DNA of 64,000 nt from Serratia symbiotica (Periphyllus acericola) (GCF_964019515.1 NZ_OZ026452.1:1054001-1118000); one strand, 5' to 3'; numbered from the stretch's first letter, positions 19,114 through 30,779 are shown. Numbers and translations: made by a program. The notes: generated from the sequence alone by a model not told the origin.

Positions 19114-20082
19114 TTAGCGATATAGATCATCACGCGAGTAAGGCTCCATCTCCCCTTCTTTACGCGTTTTCAGCATTTTCAAGATCCAGGTGTACTGTTC
19201 AGGATTCGGCCCCACCAAGTTTTCCACTTCTTCATTCATACGGCGGGCGATGCGCGCGTCGTCCGCCTCAGCCAAATCATCCATTGGCTCGCGGATATAG
19301 ATATTCAACCTGCTAGCTTTACCATCATATACTGGAAACAGCGGCACGATCGCAGCACGGCACACTTTCATCAAGCGACCAACGGCTGGCAGTGTTGCCT
19401 TATAGGTAGCAAAGAAATCAACGAATTCGCTGTGCTCTACACCGTGATCCTGATCTGGTAAATAATATCCCCAAAATCCTTGACGTACCGAGTGGATAAA
19501 AGGCTTGATGCCGTCATTACGCGCATGCATACGTCCGCCAAACTTGCGGCGCACGGCGTTCCACATGTAGTCGATCAGTGGATTACGTTGGTTATGGAAC
19601 ATCGCCGCCATCGACTGCCCACGCGCTGCCATAAGCATCGCGGGCACATCCACCGCCCAACCATGCGGCACCAAAAATATTACATTACGTTCTTCCCCAC
19701 GTATTTTATCTAGCACCTCTTCGCCGTGCCAATGCACGCGTTTCAGCACTTTTTCCGCTTTGGTACAGGCCAGCTCGGCCATCAGCACCATCGATTGCGG
19801 CGCGCAGGCGAACATGGCGTCAATAATATGCTCACGTTCGCTTTCCGATGCATTGGGCAGGCAGTACAACAGGTTAATGCGTGCACGGCGTCTTGCACCT
19901 GCCGCCAACTTACCAGCCAATGTGCCGATCGCACCTAATAGCGGATCACGCAGGCGCGCAGGCACCAGCGAAATACCCGCCATAAGGCCGATACCCAGCC
20001 AAATGCCCCAGTAGCGTGGGGCGAAAAAGGCTTTCTGGAAGTGCGGAATGAACTCTAAGTTCGATTTTTTTTCGCTTTGCAT
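19114..20082 (-). CDS. lpxM: lipid A myristoyltransferase
   Basis: LpxM (MsbB) adds the last secondary acyl chain (usually myristate) to Kdo2-lipid A at the inner membrane. The product is 322 residues from the ATG at 20082 (an in-frame ATG two codons upstream is possible); the E. coli protein is 323. A single N-terminal hydrophobic helix (about 20-40, YWGIWLGIGLMAGISLVP) is followed by the acyltransferase motif VPHGWAVD (HxxxxD, catalytic). It lies convergent to pykA as in E. coli. IS copy 3 ends 65 bp upstream of the start, and mepM, its normal upstream neighbour, is now about 40 kb away because of an inversion. The frame is intact, but its promoter may be altered. Confidence 0.95.
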   Translation of the reverse strand: MQSEKKSNLEFIPHFQKAFFAPRYWGIWLGIGLMAGISLVPARLRDPLLGAIGTLAGKLAAGARRRARINLLYCLPNASESEREHIIDAMFACAPQSMVLMAELACTKAEKVLKRVHWHGEEVLDKIRGEERNVIFLVPHGWAVDVPAMLMAARGQSMAAMFHNQRNPLIDYMWNAVRRKFGGRMHARNDGIKPFIHSVRQGFWGYYLPDQDHGVEHSEFVDFFATYKATLPAVGRLMKVCRAAIVPLFPVYDGKASRLNIYIREPMDDLAEADDARIARRMNEEVENLVGPNPEQYTWILKMLKTRKEGEMEPYSRDDLYR

Positions 20083-20138
20083 GCACAAATTCTTAACCTA
20101 GCGGCTCGGCCAATAATAATTAAAGCAAATGATTTTGC

Positions 20139-20147
20139 CATTATACC
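20139..20147 (+). repeat. 9-bp IS target duplication, inverted partner of 60955-60963
   Basis: The sequence cattatacc abuts the left end of IS copy 3. Its exact reverse complement, ggtataatg, abuts the left end of copy 8 at 60955-60963. Inverting everything between the two IS copies places direct cattatacc repeats on both sides of copy 3. Confidence 0.85.
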
Positions 20148-21141
20148 GGCGTTGTTGAATAAATCGAACTTTTGGCCAGGACGAGGATCAGATCACTCTC
20201 CTTCTGTCAAAATAGCGATATTCCGTGGCCCAGCAAAAGTGCAACATCACCAACTGGAAGGCTTACAACAACGCCCTTATCACTCGGGGCTCACTCACTT
20301 GCTGGGGGGATGAAACGGCACTTCACGCCTGGTACTGCGAGGCAACACCTTCTCTGCGTGGTCGCCCACCACATTATTCCGATATGGTAATCACCAGCGT
20401 ATTGATGCTAAAATGGATTTTCGGCCTGACACTTCGCGCCCTCCAGGGCTTCGTCGACTCCATTGTCACACTGATCAAAGTGCGGTTGAACTGCCCGGAC
20501 GACACCTGCATCAGTAAGCGGGCAAAGTCCGGCCATGTCCCGTTTAAAACCCCAACGCCGGGTGAAATTGCGCACCTCGTTATCGACTCTACTGGGCTCA
20601 ACGTGTTGGGTGAAGCGGAGTGGAAGGTAAAAAAACACGGTCAGGAAAAACGGCGTATCTGGCGAAAACTGCATTTGGCCGTAGATACAGAAACACATGA
20701 GGTCATCTGTGCTGACTCTTCCTTGAGCAATGTCACCGATACCGAAGCCTTCCCAGGTCTCATCCGCCAGAGGTACCGTAAAATCAAAGTCGCCTCGGCG
20801 GATCGGGCTTAGGATACGCGAGTGTGTGATGATGAGTTAAGGGGCAAGAAGCTCAAGGCGTTAATACCGCCTAAAAGCGGAGCCCGTTATTGGTCGGCAG
20901 ACTATGCAGAGCGAAATCAAGCGGTGGTGCACCAGCGCGTTACCGGAGACAACACACGGTGGAAAAGTATCACAGGCTACCACCGACGTTCGATAGCGGC
21001 AACAGCGAGGTACAGAGTAAAACAGCTATTTGGTGGTCACCTGTCGCTGCGAGATTATGATGGGCAAGTTGCAGAGGCGCTGGCCATGATCTGTGCATTA
21101 AACAAGATGCCGCTCCCGATTCCGATTTATTCAACAAAGCC
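20148..21141 (+). mobile_element. IS903-like element, copy 3 (3' deletion)
   Basis: This 994-bp copy has both terminal repeats (GGCGTTGTTG at 20148; complement of GGCTTTGTTG ending at 21141), but about 65 bp just inside the right end are deleted, removing the last transposase codons. The flanks are cattatacc and tcgctcaga. It inserted into the end of an ERIC repeat between lpxM and mepM and later recombined with copy 8. Confidence 0.92.
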
Positions 21142-21169
21142 TCGCTCAGAATGCAGAATAATAAATTAA
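20225..21169 (+). pseudogene. IS903-like transposase, copy 3
   Basis: The frame opens with GTG at 20225, has TAG at codon 196 (20810-20812) and Ala at the Glu259 position. After NKMPL the 3' deletion fuses the frame to the IS end and runs into flanking DNA up to 21169 (PIPIYSTKPRSECRIIN). The last ~12 native residues are missing. Confidence 0.88.
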
Positions 21170-21197
21170 TTACAATAAGTTATATTTAAACGTTCAT

Positions 21198-21243
21198 CTA
21201 AGCCATAGGTCACAGATTCGAATCCTGTAGGGAACAAAAATAA
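21198..21243 (+). other. tRNA 3'-half-like remnant, possible attachment-site relic
   Basis: The stretch ctaagcc...ggtcacag followed by attcgaatcctgtaggga looks like the 3' half of a tRNA (end of an anticodon arm, variable loop, T arm with TTCGAAT), most like tRNA-Arg(UCU). The 5' half and a CCA-flanked acceptor stem are absent; the T-arm GG is GA. Such 3' halves are often att sites of integrated elements. It could also be a deletion relic. Confidence 0.4.
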
Positions 21244-21283
21244 CAAACTTATTTTTGACTGACTAGCTTGTGGTACGGCTTAA

Positions 21284-22459
<1,176 letters not shown>

Positions 22460-22582
22460 TAGACCTCAAAATACGGCAAGGCGGCGACCAAACGAATCCC
22501 CATGGCCTAGAGTGCTATGTGATGGGGAGAGGGAAGCCAACACCGCTGTAGTTTGAAAGATGAAGGGTAGAATTGCTTAATC

Positions 22583-22827
22583 TATACCCTAAATAATTTG
22601 AGTTGCAGGCAGGCGGCAACGTAGCGCCTATCCCAGTAAGCGTAAATTGTTGCAGCCAGTTTGCACCAGGACAGCGTGCAACAACCGTGGCGTACATGGC
22701 GTACGTGAGGAGGGTGAGCACTTCCCAGGGCTAAAATGGCAAAAAATAGCCTAATTGGATAAGTTCTTAGTGACTAGGGTGAGTGAGGGAAACTGACGCA
22801 CAGGCAACTTGCAGTATGACGGGTATA
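22583..22827. repeat. ERIC repeat interrupted by a 137-bp element
   Basis: The ends match the ERIC consensus: tataccctaaataattt-gag-ttgcagg at the left, and tagtgactagggtgag...acttgcagtatgacgggtata at the right. In the middle, where ERIC should continue with the gtgaatccccagg stretch, lies an unrelated 137-bp segment (22627-22763). The composite fills the 397-bp tgt-yajC gap. Confidence 0.75.
22627..22763 (+). repeat. 140-bp inverted-terminal repeat element, copy A
   Basis: It begins cctatcccagtaagcgtaaa and ends cctaattggataag, so the ends are imperfect inverted repeats (cctatccca / tgggatagg type). The interior reads ttgttgcagccagtt, ccaggacagcg-tgcaaca, gtacatggcgtacgtgagg and agggctaaaatggcaaa. 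The same unit is found inverted at 52987-53127 and partly at 27922-27998. It has no coding capacity. Confidence 0.65.
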
Positions 22828-22856
22828 ATAATTGATAACTTAATTAGGGAATTTTA

Positions 22857-23189
22857 ATGAGCTTTTTCATGTCTGACGCCATCGCATCCCCAGGGGCTCC
22901 GGCTCAGGGGAGCCCGTACTCTCTGATCGTTATGCTAGTGATGTTCGGTCTGATTTTCTATTTCATGATCCTACGGCCTCAGCAGAAACGCGCTAAAGAT
23001 CATAAAAAACTTATGGATTCCATCGGCAAGGGTGATGAAGTCATGACTACCGGTGGCCTAATTGGAAGCGTGGCCAAAGTGGCCGACACCGGCATTATCA
23101 CTATTGCGTTAAACGACACCACGGAAGTGATGATCAAGCGTGACTTCGTGGCTGCCGTTCTGCCGAAAGGTACCATGAAGGCCCTATAA
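22857..23189 (+). CDS. yajC: Sec translocase accessory subunit YajC
   Basis: This is a 110-residue single-span inner-membrane protein that co-purifies with SecDF. The hydrophobic helix is at about 22-40 ([20 protein letters not shown], including the family's ILRPQQKR), followed by a basic cytoplasmic domain with the conserved [12 protein letters not shown]. It sits 22 bp before secD, as in all enterobacteria, and appears intact. Confidence 0.95.
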   Translation: MSFFMSDAIASPGAPAQGSPYSLIVMLVMFGLIFYFMILRPQQKRAKDHKKLMDSIGKGDEVMTTGGLIGSVAKVADTGIITIALNDTTEVMIKRDFVAAVLPKGTMKAL

Positions 23190-23211
23190 TTTTTTCCCTA
23201 AGGGAATTGCC

Positions 23212-25047
23212 GTGTTAAACCGTTATCCTCTGTGGAAGTACTCAATGCTGATCGTAGTGATCCTCATTGGGCTGCTTTATGCACTTCCCAACCTTTACGG
23301 TGAGGATCCAGCCTTACAAATCACTGGCGCGCGCGGTGCTGCCTCCAGTGAAACTACACTGGATCAGATCCGTACCGTATTAGAAAAAGACCATATCGCA
23401 AGCAAGTCGATAGCGCTGGAAAATGGTGCCATTTTGGCGCGTTTTAATGATCCTGACGTTCAACTGCGCGCCCGTGAAGCGCTGATGGCGGAGCTAGATG
23501 AAAAATTTGTCGTCGCGCTGAATCTGGCCCCGGCCACGCCGCGCTGGTTAGTGATGCTAGGGGCTGAGCCGATGAAACTCGGCCTGGATCTGCGTGGCGG
23601 TGTGCACTTCCTGATGGAAGTTGACATGAACACCGCGCTCAGCAAGTTGCAGGAACAGACCATCGATACCTTGCGTAGCGAGCTGCGCAAAAAGGGCATT
23701 CCTTACGCGTCTATCAGTAAGTTAAGTAACAATGGCGTGGAAGTGCGCTTCCGTGACGATGCCACCCGCGATAAGGCCATCAGCTACATGGGTCTGCGCC
23801 AACGCGGCCTAGTGCTTTCCAGTAATGGCAGCAACACTCTGAAAGCCAACCTGTCTGATGCCCGTCTGAGCGAAGCGCGTGAATATGCGGTGCAGCAAAA
23901 CATCACTATTCTGCGTAACCGCGTTAACCAGCTTGGCGTTGCCGAACCCCTGGTGCAGCGCCAGGGGACTGATCGCATTGTGGTCGAGTTACCGGGTATT
24001 CAGGATACCGCACGTGCTAAAGAGATCCTGGGTGCGACTGCAACGCTGGATTTCCGTTTGGTGAACACGACTGCGGCGGCCAACTGCAGCGTGCCGGGCG
24101 ATTCAGAAGTGAAATACACCCGTGATGGTCATCCGATAGTGCTGTACAAGCGCGTGATCCTGACTGGTAATCACATCACCGATTCCACCTCAAGTACCGA
24201 TGAGTACAACCAGCCGCAGGTTAATATCTCGTTGGACAGCGCTGGTGGTACCTCAATGTCTAACTTCACCAAGGATAACATCGGCAAGCCGATGTCGACC
24301 CTGTTCGTAGAGTATAAAGATAGCGGCAAGAAAGATGCCAACGGCCGTGCAGTGTTGGTCAAGCAAGAAGAAGTGATCAACGTGGCAAATATTCAGTCGC
24401 GTCTGGGCAACAGCTTCCGCATTACCGGTATCGGTAATGCGAACGAAGCACGTCAGTTTGCGCTGTTGCTACGTGCTGGTGCACTGATCGCGCCGATCCA
24501 GATCGTTGAAGAACGCACCATCGGCCCAACGTTGGGGCAGCAGAACATCGCCCAAGGTCTGGAAGCCTGCTTATGGGGGCTGGTGGCATCCATCATCTTC
24601 ATGGTGGTTTGGTACCGCAAGTTTGGCATGATCGCTACCACTGCGCTAGTCGCTAACCTGGTGTTGATCGTTGGCGTGATGTCCCTGCTACCGGGTGCGA
24701 CGCTGACCATGCCGGGCATTGCCGGTATCGTATTGACGTTGGCGGTGGCAGTAGACGCCAATGTACTGATAAACGAACGTATCAAGGAAGAGCTGAAGAA
24801 TGGGCGTTCTGTTCAGCAAGCGATCCATGAGGGCTATAAAGGTGCCTTCTCCAGTATCGTTGACGCCAATATCACCACCTTGATCACCGCAGTCATTTTG
24901 TACGCCGTGGGAACGGGTTCGATCAAGGGCTTTGCGATTACCACCGCAATCGGTGTGGCGACCTCCATGTTCACCGCGATTGTCGGTACTCGTGCCATCG
25001 TCAACCTGCTTTACGGCGGCAAACGCATTAACAAGCTGTCTATCTGA
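23212..25047 (+). CDS. secD: protein translocase subunit SecD
   Basis: SecD uses the proton motive force, with SecF, to pull preproteins through SecYEG on the periplasmic side. The product is 611 residues from a GTG start (E. coli secD also starts GTG; 615 residues). The N-terminal helix (about 8-25) is followed by the [15 protein letters not shown] motif, the large periplasmic P1 domain, and five C-terminal transmembrane helices with [15 protein letters not shown], the conserved TM4 Asp region. It is 10 bp upstream of secF and intact. Confidence 0.97.
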   Translation: MLNRYPLWKYSMLIVVILIGLLYALPNLYGEDPALQITGARGAASSETTLDQIRTVLEKDHIASKSIALENGAILARFNDPDVQLRAREALMAELDEKFVVALNLAPATPRWLVMLGAEPMKLGLDLRGGVHFLMEVDMNTALSKLQEQTIDTLRSELRKKGIPYASISKLSNNGVEVRFRDDATRDKAISYMGLRQRGLVLSSNGSNTLKANLSDARLSEAREYAVQQNITILRNRVNQLGVAEPLVQRQGTDRIVVELPGIQDTARAKEILGATATLDFRLVNTTAAANCSVPGDSEVKYTRDGHPIVLYKRVILTGNHITDSTSSTDEYNQPQVNISLDSAGGTSMSNFTKDNIGKPMSTLFVEYKDSGKKDANGRAVLVKQEEVINVANIQSRLGNSFRITGIGNANEARQFALLLRAGALIAPIQIVEERTIGPTLGQQNIAQGLEACLWGLVASIIFMVVWYRKFGMIATTALVANLVLIVGVMSLLPGATLTMPGIAGIVLTLAVAVDANVLINERIKEELKNGRSVQQAIHEGYKGAFSSIVDANITTLITAVILYAVGTGSIKGFAITTAIGVATSMFTAIVGTRAIVNLLYGGKRINKLSI

Positions 25048-25057
25048 GGAGTGCGTT

Positions 25058-26026
25058 ATGGCACAGGATTATACTGTTGAGCAACTCAACTATTGCCGTA
25101 AAGTCTACGACTTTATGCGCTGGGATTACGTGGCCTTTGGCATCTCATTGTTGCTGTTGGTCGCATCAATCGCCACCATGTCGGTGCGTGGATTTAACTG
25201 GGGGTTAGATTTTACTGGCGGCACGGTAATTGAAATTAACCTGGAAAAACCGGCTAACCTTGACCTGATTCGCGATAGGCTAAAAAAAGCTGGGTTCCAA
25301 GACCCGATTATCAAAAATTTTGGCAGCAGCCGCGACGTGATGGTGCGAATGCCCCCGACGACCGGTACTGCAGGCCAGGAACTGGGTAATAAGGTGATCA
25401 ACGTGATCAATGATTCGGTGGATAACCACGCCATAGGGAAGCGTATCGAGTTCGTTGGCCCAAGCGTGGGCAGCGAGTTAGCGCAAAACGGCGGTATGGC
25501 GCTACTGGTGGCGCTGATTTGTATTCTGATCTACGTCGGTTTCCGCTTTGAATGGCGTCTTGCGTTGGGGGCGGTTATTGCCTTGGCGCACGATGTGGTC
25601 ATCACCTTGGGCGTATTATCGCTGTTCCACATCGAGATTGATCTCACTATCGTCGCATCCCTGATGTCAGTTATTGGATACTCGTTGAATGACAGCATTG
25701 TGGTTTCTGATCGTATTCGTGAGAACTTCCGTAAGATCCGCCGTGGCACGCCTTATGAGATCATGAATGTATCCTTGACTCAAACGTTGAGCCGCACGTT
25801 GATGACCTCTGGTACCACGTTGTTGGTGGTGCTTATGTTGTATATCTTCGGTGGTGCAATGCTGCATGGCTTCTCGCTGGCGATGCTGATCGGCGTGTCG
25901 ATCGGTACCCTCTCTTCCATCTATGTTGCCTCAGCGCTGGCATTAAAGCTGTGTATGAAGCGCGAGCACATGCTGCAACAAAAAGTGGAAAAAGAGGGCG
26001 CGGATCAGACTGCGATGCTGCCGTAA
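25058..26026 (+). CDS. secF: protein translocase subunit SecF
   Basis: SecF is the partner of SecD. I use the ATG at 25058 (GAGGAG 8 bp upstream), which gives [20 protein letters not shown] and 322 residues (E. coli 323); the frame is open further upstream inside secD but that is not expected. Six transmembrane helices are visible with the family motifs [12 protein letters not shown] and [21 protein letters not shown] terminator follows at 26058. Confidence 0.97.
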   Translation: MAQDYTVEQLNYCRKVYDFMRWDYVAFGISLLLLVASIATMSVRGFNWGLDFTGGTVIEINLEKPANLDLIRDRLKKAGFQDPIIKNFGSSRDVMVRMPPTTGTAGQELGNKVINVINDSVDNHAIGKRIEFVGPSVGSELAQNGGMALLVALICILIYVGFRFEWRLALGAVIALAHDVVITLGVLSLFHIEIDLTIVASLMSVIGYSLNDSIVVSDRIRENFRKIRRGTPYEIMNVSLTQTLSRTLMTSGTTLLVVLMLYIFGGAMLHGFSLAMLIGVSIGTLSSIYVASALALKLCMKREHMLQQKVEKEGADQTAMLP

Positions 26027-26057
26027 ACCAGGTGGTGTTCAGCTAAATAATTTAAGG

Positions 26058-26081
26058 GGCGCCGATTGGCGCTCTTTTTTT
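26058..26081 (+). terminator. Rho-independent terminator of the tgt-secF block
   Basis: The hairpin ggcgcc-gatt-ggcgc is followed by ctttttttt, 32 bp past the secF stop: short GC stem, tetraloop and strong U-tract. Confidence 0.85.
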
Positions 26082-26247
26082 GCCCGGCTCACGAACGGGC
26101 GGCTTGTGAGCCGTGGTGACAACCAGCACATTGCTGAAGGCTCTATTGCGAAGCCTGGCCGATCACAACAAATGGCCGATGACCTTTGTTGTGGCCGCAC
26201 TATCGCGTTAGACTGCCTAACTATGAAATCGTTTATCAGGATGTGTT

Positions 26248-26697
26248 ATGCATTGCCCTTTCTGTGCTACCGTTGATACTAAAGTCATTGATTCCCGCCT
26301 GGTGGGCGATGGTTCGCAGGTACGCCGCCGCCGTCAGTGCCTGATGTGTAGCGAACGCTTTACTACCTTTGAGATGGCTGACTTGGTGATGCCACGGGTG
26401 ATTAAAAGCAGTGAGGTGCGCAAGCCATTCGATGAAAACAAACTGCGTCGCGGCATGCTAAAGGCGCTGGAAAAACGCCCAGTGAGTGCGGATGACGTGG
26501 AAAATGCTATCAATCATATCAAATCACAGCTACGCGCTATGGGGGAACGAGAAGTGCCGACCAAGCTGGTCGGCAATCTGGTGATGGAGGCGCTGAAAAA
26601 ATTGGATAAGGTGGCTTATATCCGCTTTGCATCGGTATACCGCAGTTTTGAAGATATCCGCGAATTTGGCGAAGAGATCGCCCGCCTACAGGACTGA
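26248..26697 (+). CDS. nrdR: ribonucleotide reductase regulator NrdR
   Basis: NrdR is a zinc-finger/ATP-cone repressor of ribonucleotide reductase genes. At 149 residues it has exactly the E. coli length. The zinc ribbon uses Cys3-Cys6 (MHCPFC) and the CLMC pair near 31-34; an ATP-cone domain spans about 49-139 ([20 protein letters not shown]). It is 11 bp upstream of ribD, the conserved nrdR-ribD pairing. It appears intact. Confidence 0.96.
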   Translation: MHCPFCATVDTKVIDSRLVGDGSQVRRRRQCLMCSERFTTFEMADLVMPRVIKSSEVRKPFDENKLRRGMLKALEKRPVSADDVENAINHIKSQLRAMGEREVPTKLVGNLVMEALKKLDKVAYIRFASVYRSFEDIREFGEEIARLQD

Positions 26698-26708
26698 AGG
26701 AGCAGGGG

Positions 26709-27824
26709 ATGCAAAGTGATGAAGTTTACATGGCGCGTGCTTTTAAACTGGCGCGGCGGGGGCGTTTTACCTCCGCCCCTAATCCCAACGTTGGCTGTGT
26801 TATTGTGCGCGATGGCGAAATCGTGGGTGAAGGGTATCATCTACGCGCTGGTGAACCCCACGCAGAAGTACACGCACTGCGCATGGCGGGAGAAAAGGCG
26901 CGTGGTGCCACCGCCTATGTCACGCTCGAACCGTGCAGCCATTATGGCCGCACGCCGCCGTGCGCCGATGCGTTAGTTGCAGCTGGCGTCAGCCGGGTTG
27001 TCACCGCGATGCAGGATCCCAATCCACAGGTGGCGGGGCGTGGGTTCTACCAATTGCAGCACGCTGGCATTGAGGTGTGTCACGGCTTGATGCTGGCGGA
27101 AGCCGGAGCAGTGAATCCGGGCTTCCTGAAACGTATGCGCACCGGATTTCCTTATGTGCAACTTAAGCTTGCGGTATCGCTGGATGGCCGCACGGCGATG
27201 GCCTCCGGTGAAAGCCAATGGATCACTTCTTCTCAGGCTCGCCAAGACGTACAGCGTCTACGCGCGCAAAGCGCGGCGATCCTCAGTACCAGCGCCACCG
27301 TATTGGCAGACGATCCTGCGCTGACGGTGCGTTGGGATGAGCTGGATGCTGAAACGCAAAGCCTATATCCGCAGGAAAACCTGCGCCAGCCATGGCGTAT
27401 TATCCTTGACAGCCAGAACCGCGTGACGCCGCAGCATCGGGTAGTGCAACAGCCGGGCGCTACCTGGCTTGCGCGCCTACAGCCAGATAAACAGGCTTGG
27501 CCGCAGGAAGTTGAACAGTTGATCTTTCCAGCGCACGGTGGCGGCGTCGATCTGTTTGTGATGATGATGCATCTGGCGAAGCGCCAGGTGAACTCAATCT
27601 GGGTCGAAGCGGGCGCTCAATTGTCCGGTGCGCTGCTCCAGGCCGGGCTAGTAGATGAGCTAATTCTGTACCTAGCTCCAAAACTATTAGGTGATGATGG
27701 CCGGGGTCTATGTAATCTGCCGGGGCTTAAGCAACTAGCTGATGCGCCTGAGTTTGTTTTTAGCGAGGTGCGGCAAGTCGGGCCTGATCTGCGCCTGCGG
27801 CTCAGGGCTAAGTACGGAATATAA
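26709..27824 (+). CDS. ribD: bifunctional riboflavin deaminase/reductase
   Basis: RibD carries out the second and third steps of riboflavin synthesis. The product is 371 residues (E. coli 367). The N-terminal CMP/dCMP deaminase-like domain has the zinc site H-A-E (GEPHAEVHALRMAG) and PCSHYGRTPPC. The C-terminal NADPH-dependent reductase domain has KLAVSLDGRTAM and GAQLSGALLQAGLVDEL. The downstream ribE-nusB genes found in relatives are missing; a repeat chimera and IS copy 4 follow 100-215 bp later. ribE must be elsewhere if the pathway works. Confidence 0.96.
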   Translation: MQSDEVYMARAFKLARRGRFTSAPNPNVGCVIVRDGEIVGEGYHLRAGEPHAEVHALRMAGEKARGATAYVTLEPCSHYGRTPPCADALVAAGVSRVVTAMQDPNPQVAGRGFYQLQHAGIEVCHGLMLAEAGAVNPGFLKRMRTGFPYVQLKLAVSLDGRTAMASGESQWITSSQARQDVQRLRAQSAAILSTSATVLADDPALTVRWDELDAETQSLYPQENLRQPWRIILDSQNRVTPQHRVVQQPGATWLARLQPDKQAWPQEVEQLIFPAHGGGVDLFVMMMHLAKRQVNSIWVEAGAQLSGALLQAGLVDELILYLAPKLLGDDGRGLCNLPGLKQLADAPEFVFSEVRQVGPDLRLRLRAKYGI

Positions 27825-27921
27825 TGTGCGGCGAGGGGCGAAACTGCCAGTGCAGGCAGATTTACCCCAAATCATTGGCGTGGCATCAAAGTGGCAAGGG
27901 CGTTTACCCAATGAGTTAGTG

Positions 27922-28023
27922 CCTATCCTATAGGCATCAATTCCTATAGGCATAAATTATTGCAGCCAGTCCGGAGCAGGACAGCGCGCAACAGCCGATG
28001 CAACTTGAAGTATCACGGGTATA
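27922..28023 (+). repeat. chimera of the 140-bp element (copy B, partial) and an ERIC right end
   Basis: The left part (cctatccta, then aaattattgcagccagtc, gcaggacagcgcgcaacagccg) corresponds to the first half of the 140-bp element seen at 22627. From about 27999 the sequence is the ERIC terminus (gcaacttgaagtatcacgggtata). A short local duplication (tcctataggca twice) lies near the left end. Confidence 0.6.
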
Positions 28024-28038
28024 GATGCAGCTTTAAGT

Positions 28039-28718
28039 GGCGTTGTTGAATAAATCGAACTTTTGGCCGGGACGAGGATCAGATCACTATCCTTCTGTCA
28101 AAATAGCGACATTCCGTGGCCCAGCAAAAGTTCAACATCACCAACTGGAAGGCTTAAAACAACACTCTTATCACTCGGAGTTCACTCACTTTCTCGGTGG
28201 ATGAAACGGCACATCACGCCTGGTACTAAGAGGCAAAACCTTTTCTGCGTAGTCGCCGACAACATTATTCCGATATGGCAATGACCAGCGTAATGGCAAT
28301 TACCAGCGTATTGATGCTGAAACGGATTTTCGGCCTGACACTTCTCGCCCTCCAGGGCTTTGTCAACTCCATTATCACACTGATCAAAGTGCCGTTGAAC
28401 TGCCCGGACGACACCTGCATCAGTAAGCGGGCGAAGTCCGGCCATGTCCCGTTTAAAACCCCAACGCCGGGTAAAATTGCGCATCTCGTTACCGTTATTG
28501 GTCGGCAGACTATGCAGACCGAAATCAAGCGGTGGCGAACCAGCGCCTGACCGGAGACAACACACGGTGGAAAAGTATCACAGGCTACCACCGACGTTCG
28601 ATAGCAGCAACAGCGAGGTATAGAGTAAAACAGCTATTTGGTGGTCACCTGTCGCGTTGCCTGAAAGATGCCCATTCAGGGGACTTTTTATTCCAAATCC
28701 GATTTATTCAACAAAGCC
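28039..28718 (+). mobile_element. IS903-like element, copy 4 (internally deleted)
   Basis: Only 680 bp remain, with both terminal repeats (GGCGTTGTTG at 28039; end at 28718). About 300 bp are missing from the middle (joint near 28494-28497, catctcgttac/cgttattgg) and a second deletion lies near the 3' end (gtcgc/gttgcctg). It shares the 12-bp internal duplication of copy 2. The flanks gctttaagt and tcatatccc do not match. It separates ribD from the prophage remnant. Confidence 0.9.
28116..28664 (+). pseudogene. IS903-like transposase, copy 4
   Basis: From GTG 28116 two private TAA stops appear (in LEGLK-AY and WY-EAK positions). The codon-196 region is deleted, so the shared amber cannot be scored here, but RRSIAATARYR survives and again shows Ala at the Glu259 position. 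Confidence 0.85.
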
Positions 28719-28747
28719 TCATATCCCATCAGGCGGTGGACGGGCGG

Positions 28748-29673
28748 TTAAAAGACAATATAGAGCAGATATCCGTCCGCGCCGCCTGTCGGACGGGGCC
28801 GAAGTCGTAAATTCTTTTTCTGGCTGGCAGCTTTGCGGGTTGTCGCTTTGCCTATCGCTGTCCTGGCTGTGGTTATACGCGCTGCCGCTTTACCCGATGT
28901 ACTGGCGGAGGTTGTCTTTTCAAGAGCGGGTGTTGAAGTTGCAGTACCGTCAGCTTCGTTAGTGCTGGCCGCTTCACCTTCGCTTCTGCCGCCATCCACA
29001 GACAGCTTCTTAAGTTCGCGGGCAAGCGTAGCAATCTCTTTTTTCACCCCGGCATTGGGGGTTGCGCGTGAGCGCCTCACGGAACAGCGCTAGCGCTTCA
29101 GTTTTTGCCGTTACATCAGTGGCACCGCGATGGGAAAGTGCACGGGACTTGCACAGCATGGCGCGCACAATATCCGGCATATCGCTGCCAGCTGTAATTT
29201 CTGCTACTTCGTCAAGCATGGCGGTCCTGGCTGACAAATCAGCGTCAGCATCAGTGGCGGCGAGCCGTCAGCACCGGATTACTCATTTCTTCGGCTAAAA
29301 AGGGAGCCGCATCACGGCTGAAGTTATCGGTCAACGTCACGCCGTGGCGAACCACATAGCGCCCAAGCTACAGCGCAAGCGCACATTCCCGGCAGTCAAT
29401 CGCCCACACCATCAGTGTGCTGATCACTTCATCCTGCCGCCCACTGTAACCGTCCAGCGTGCCCTCAATTCATCCCTCGTATTCGGGCAGCATGGATTTT
29501 TTCATTTCGGCTTTGGTCGTTTCAGACTGCACACCCTTCAATCGCGACTGATCAAGGCGCAGACGATGCAGGATCTGCTCATGCGCGGTGCATTGGATCT
29601 CGGATTCTTCATTAGCCTGGCTCCAGCGCTCTGCCATTACCTTCTGAAAATGCCGTCGTGCCGGTGTCAACAT
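28748..29673 (-). pseudogene. P2-like small terminase subunit (gpM), broken
   Basis: Read in pieces on the minus strand: MLTPARRHFQKVMAERW and EQILHRLRLDQSRLKGVQSE match the N-terminus of P2 gpM (LSPAQRH..., EQMLVKLAADKRTLKNI); then EITAGSDMPDIVRAMLCK and ALFREALTRNPQCR match its middle; then an Ala/Thr/Ser-rich low-complexity tail. Several frameshifts and stops separate them. gpM is the endonuclease subunit that cuts concatemeric phage DNA. The order M-N-O with P divergent is exactly the P2 capsid cluster. Confidence 0.75.
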
Positions 29674-29687
29674 CGTCACTTCTCCCA

Positions 29688-30779
29688 TTATGGCGGGCAA
29701 AACGGCCCGCCGCTTCTGTCACTCGCCTGCTTTTCTAGCTGTGGCGAACTGGATCCCTTCGATAAATGCCACCTTGCCGTATCCTCAACAATAAAGTCAT
29801 CATTGCAAGACTGATAGGATGCGATACGATTGTAGTGCGGCTCTTCGATGATGCTGCGCTGCAGTGCCCCCAGTTGGTAATACAACGACAGGTTCTTGAA
29901 CGAGGTGATCAACATTCCGTTGGATGGGAAGGAAGTAGGGCGCAAAGTAAGGTCGGCAGCCCTCCCACGCGTTCCTGACTGATAATCAACTGACTGGCAA
30001 TCAGTTCGCTGTTCGGGTTGTTCTGGCTCAACGCATTAAGTTTTTGGAACTTACTGGCAGTCAACAGATCAGCGGCCATAATAACAACCAGATCCGGCGA
30101 TTTACGGTGCCACGGATCCAACAGTGTGTTCTTGGCGTCGAAAATGGCGGAGTCGATATTGCCATAAGTTCCTTTGGCAACAATCTTATTGCCTTCATTG
30201 CGCGAAGTGAGCGTGACGTCCTTAATGACGCGGTGCAGGGCTTCCTGGCGGATTTTCTGCAACCAGCCGATACCGCAATCCTGCAATAGCGGATTGACTA
30301 CCCCATCAGATTTTTTAGCATAAGTGGTGCTGTTAAAACCGATCATAATGCGGTCAAGGGCAATCTGCTGGGCGGTTGTCCTAGCTGATCAGCGCCTGGA
30401 AATTCGGCTGGATTGACTACGCATCAAGCTGGGCGTAGTTCACGGCGGAATCTTAGTCCACCTTGCGGCAGCAGTAGGCATTCGGCTCTTTGGTGTGATT
30501 GTCTACAGACTAGCGACGTGCAGAGCCATCGCTGCTGTTGTTGGTGCTGGCGATCGGGCCTTTGCTACTAATCAGGATCTTCTGACCTTCCTGGGCCTTC
30601 ACGCCGAAGACGTTAATAGTCTTCAGGAATTCATCGCTTTCCATTGAGGCCTTTTCAAGCCGCTGCTGGACTGCGGGATCGACGCTGAACGCCTGCGCCA
30701 CGTCGCCGGGCTGCACGCCGTTAAGCTGTGCCTGACCCGTAATGTACTGGTTATAAAGACTGCGGGTTGAGTTTTCCAT
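29688..30779 (-). pseudogene. P2-like major capsid protein (gpN), broken
   Basis: The N-terminus at 30779 (NQYITGQAQLNGVQPGDVAQ, FSVDPAVQQRLEKASMESDE) parallels P2 gpN (AYLSRVAELNGIDAGDVSKK). After it, at least three TAG and one TAA stop occur within about 160 bp. The frame recovers at IMIGFNSTTYAKK...NPLLQDCGIGWLQKIRQEA and PDLVVIMAADLL, then shifts again near 29935 to NGMLITSFKNLSLYYQLG. It is heavily degraded and no capsid can be made. Confidence 0.8.

Noticed and set aside
29344..29814. Plus-strand frame inside the prophage region
   Set aside because: It is opposite the gpM and gpN remnants, which match P2 on the minus strand; no protein family fits the plus reading.
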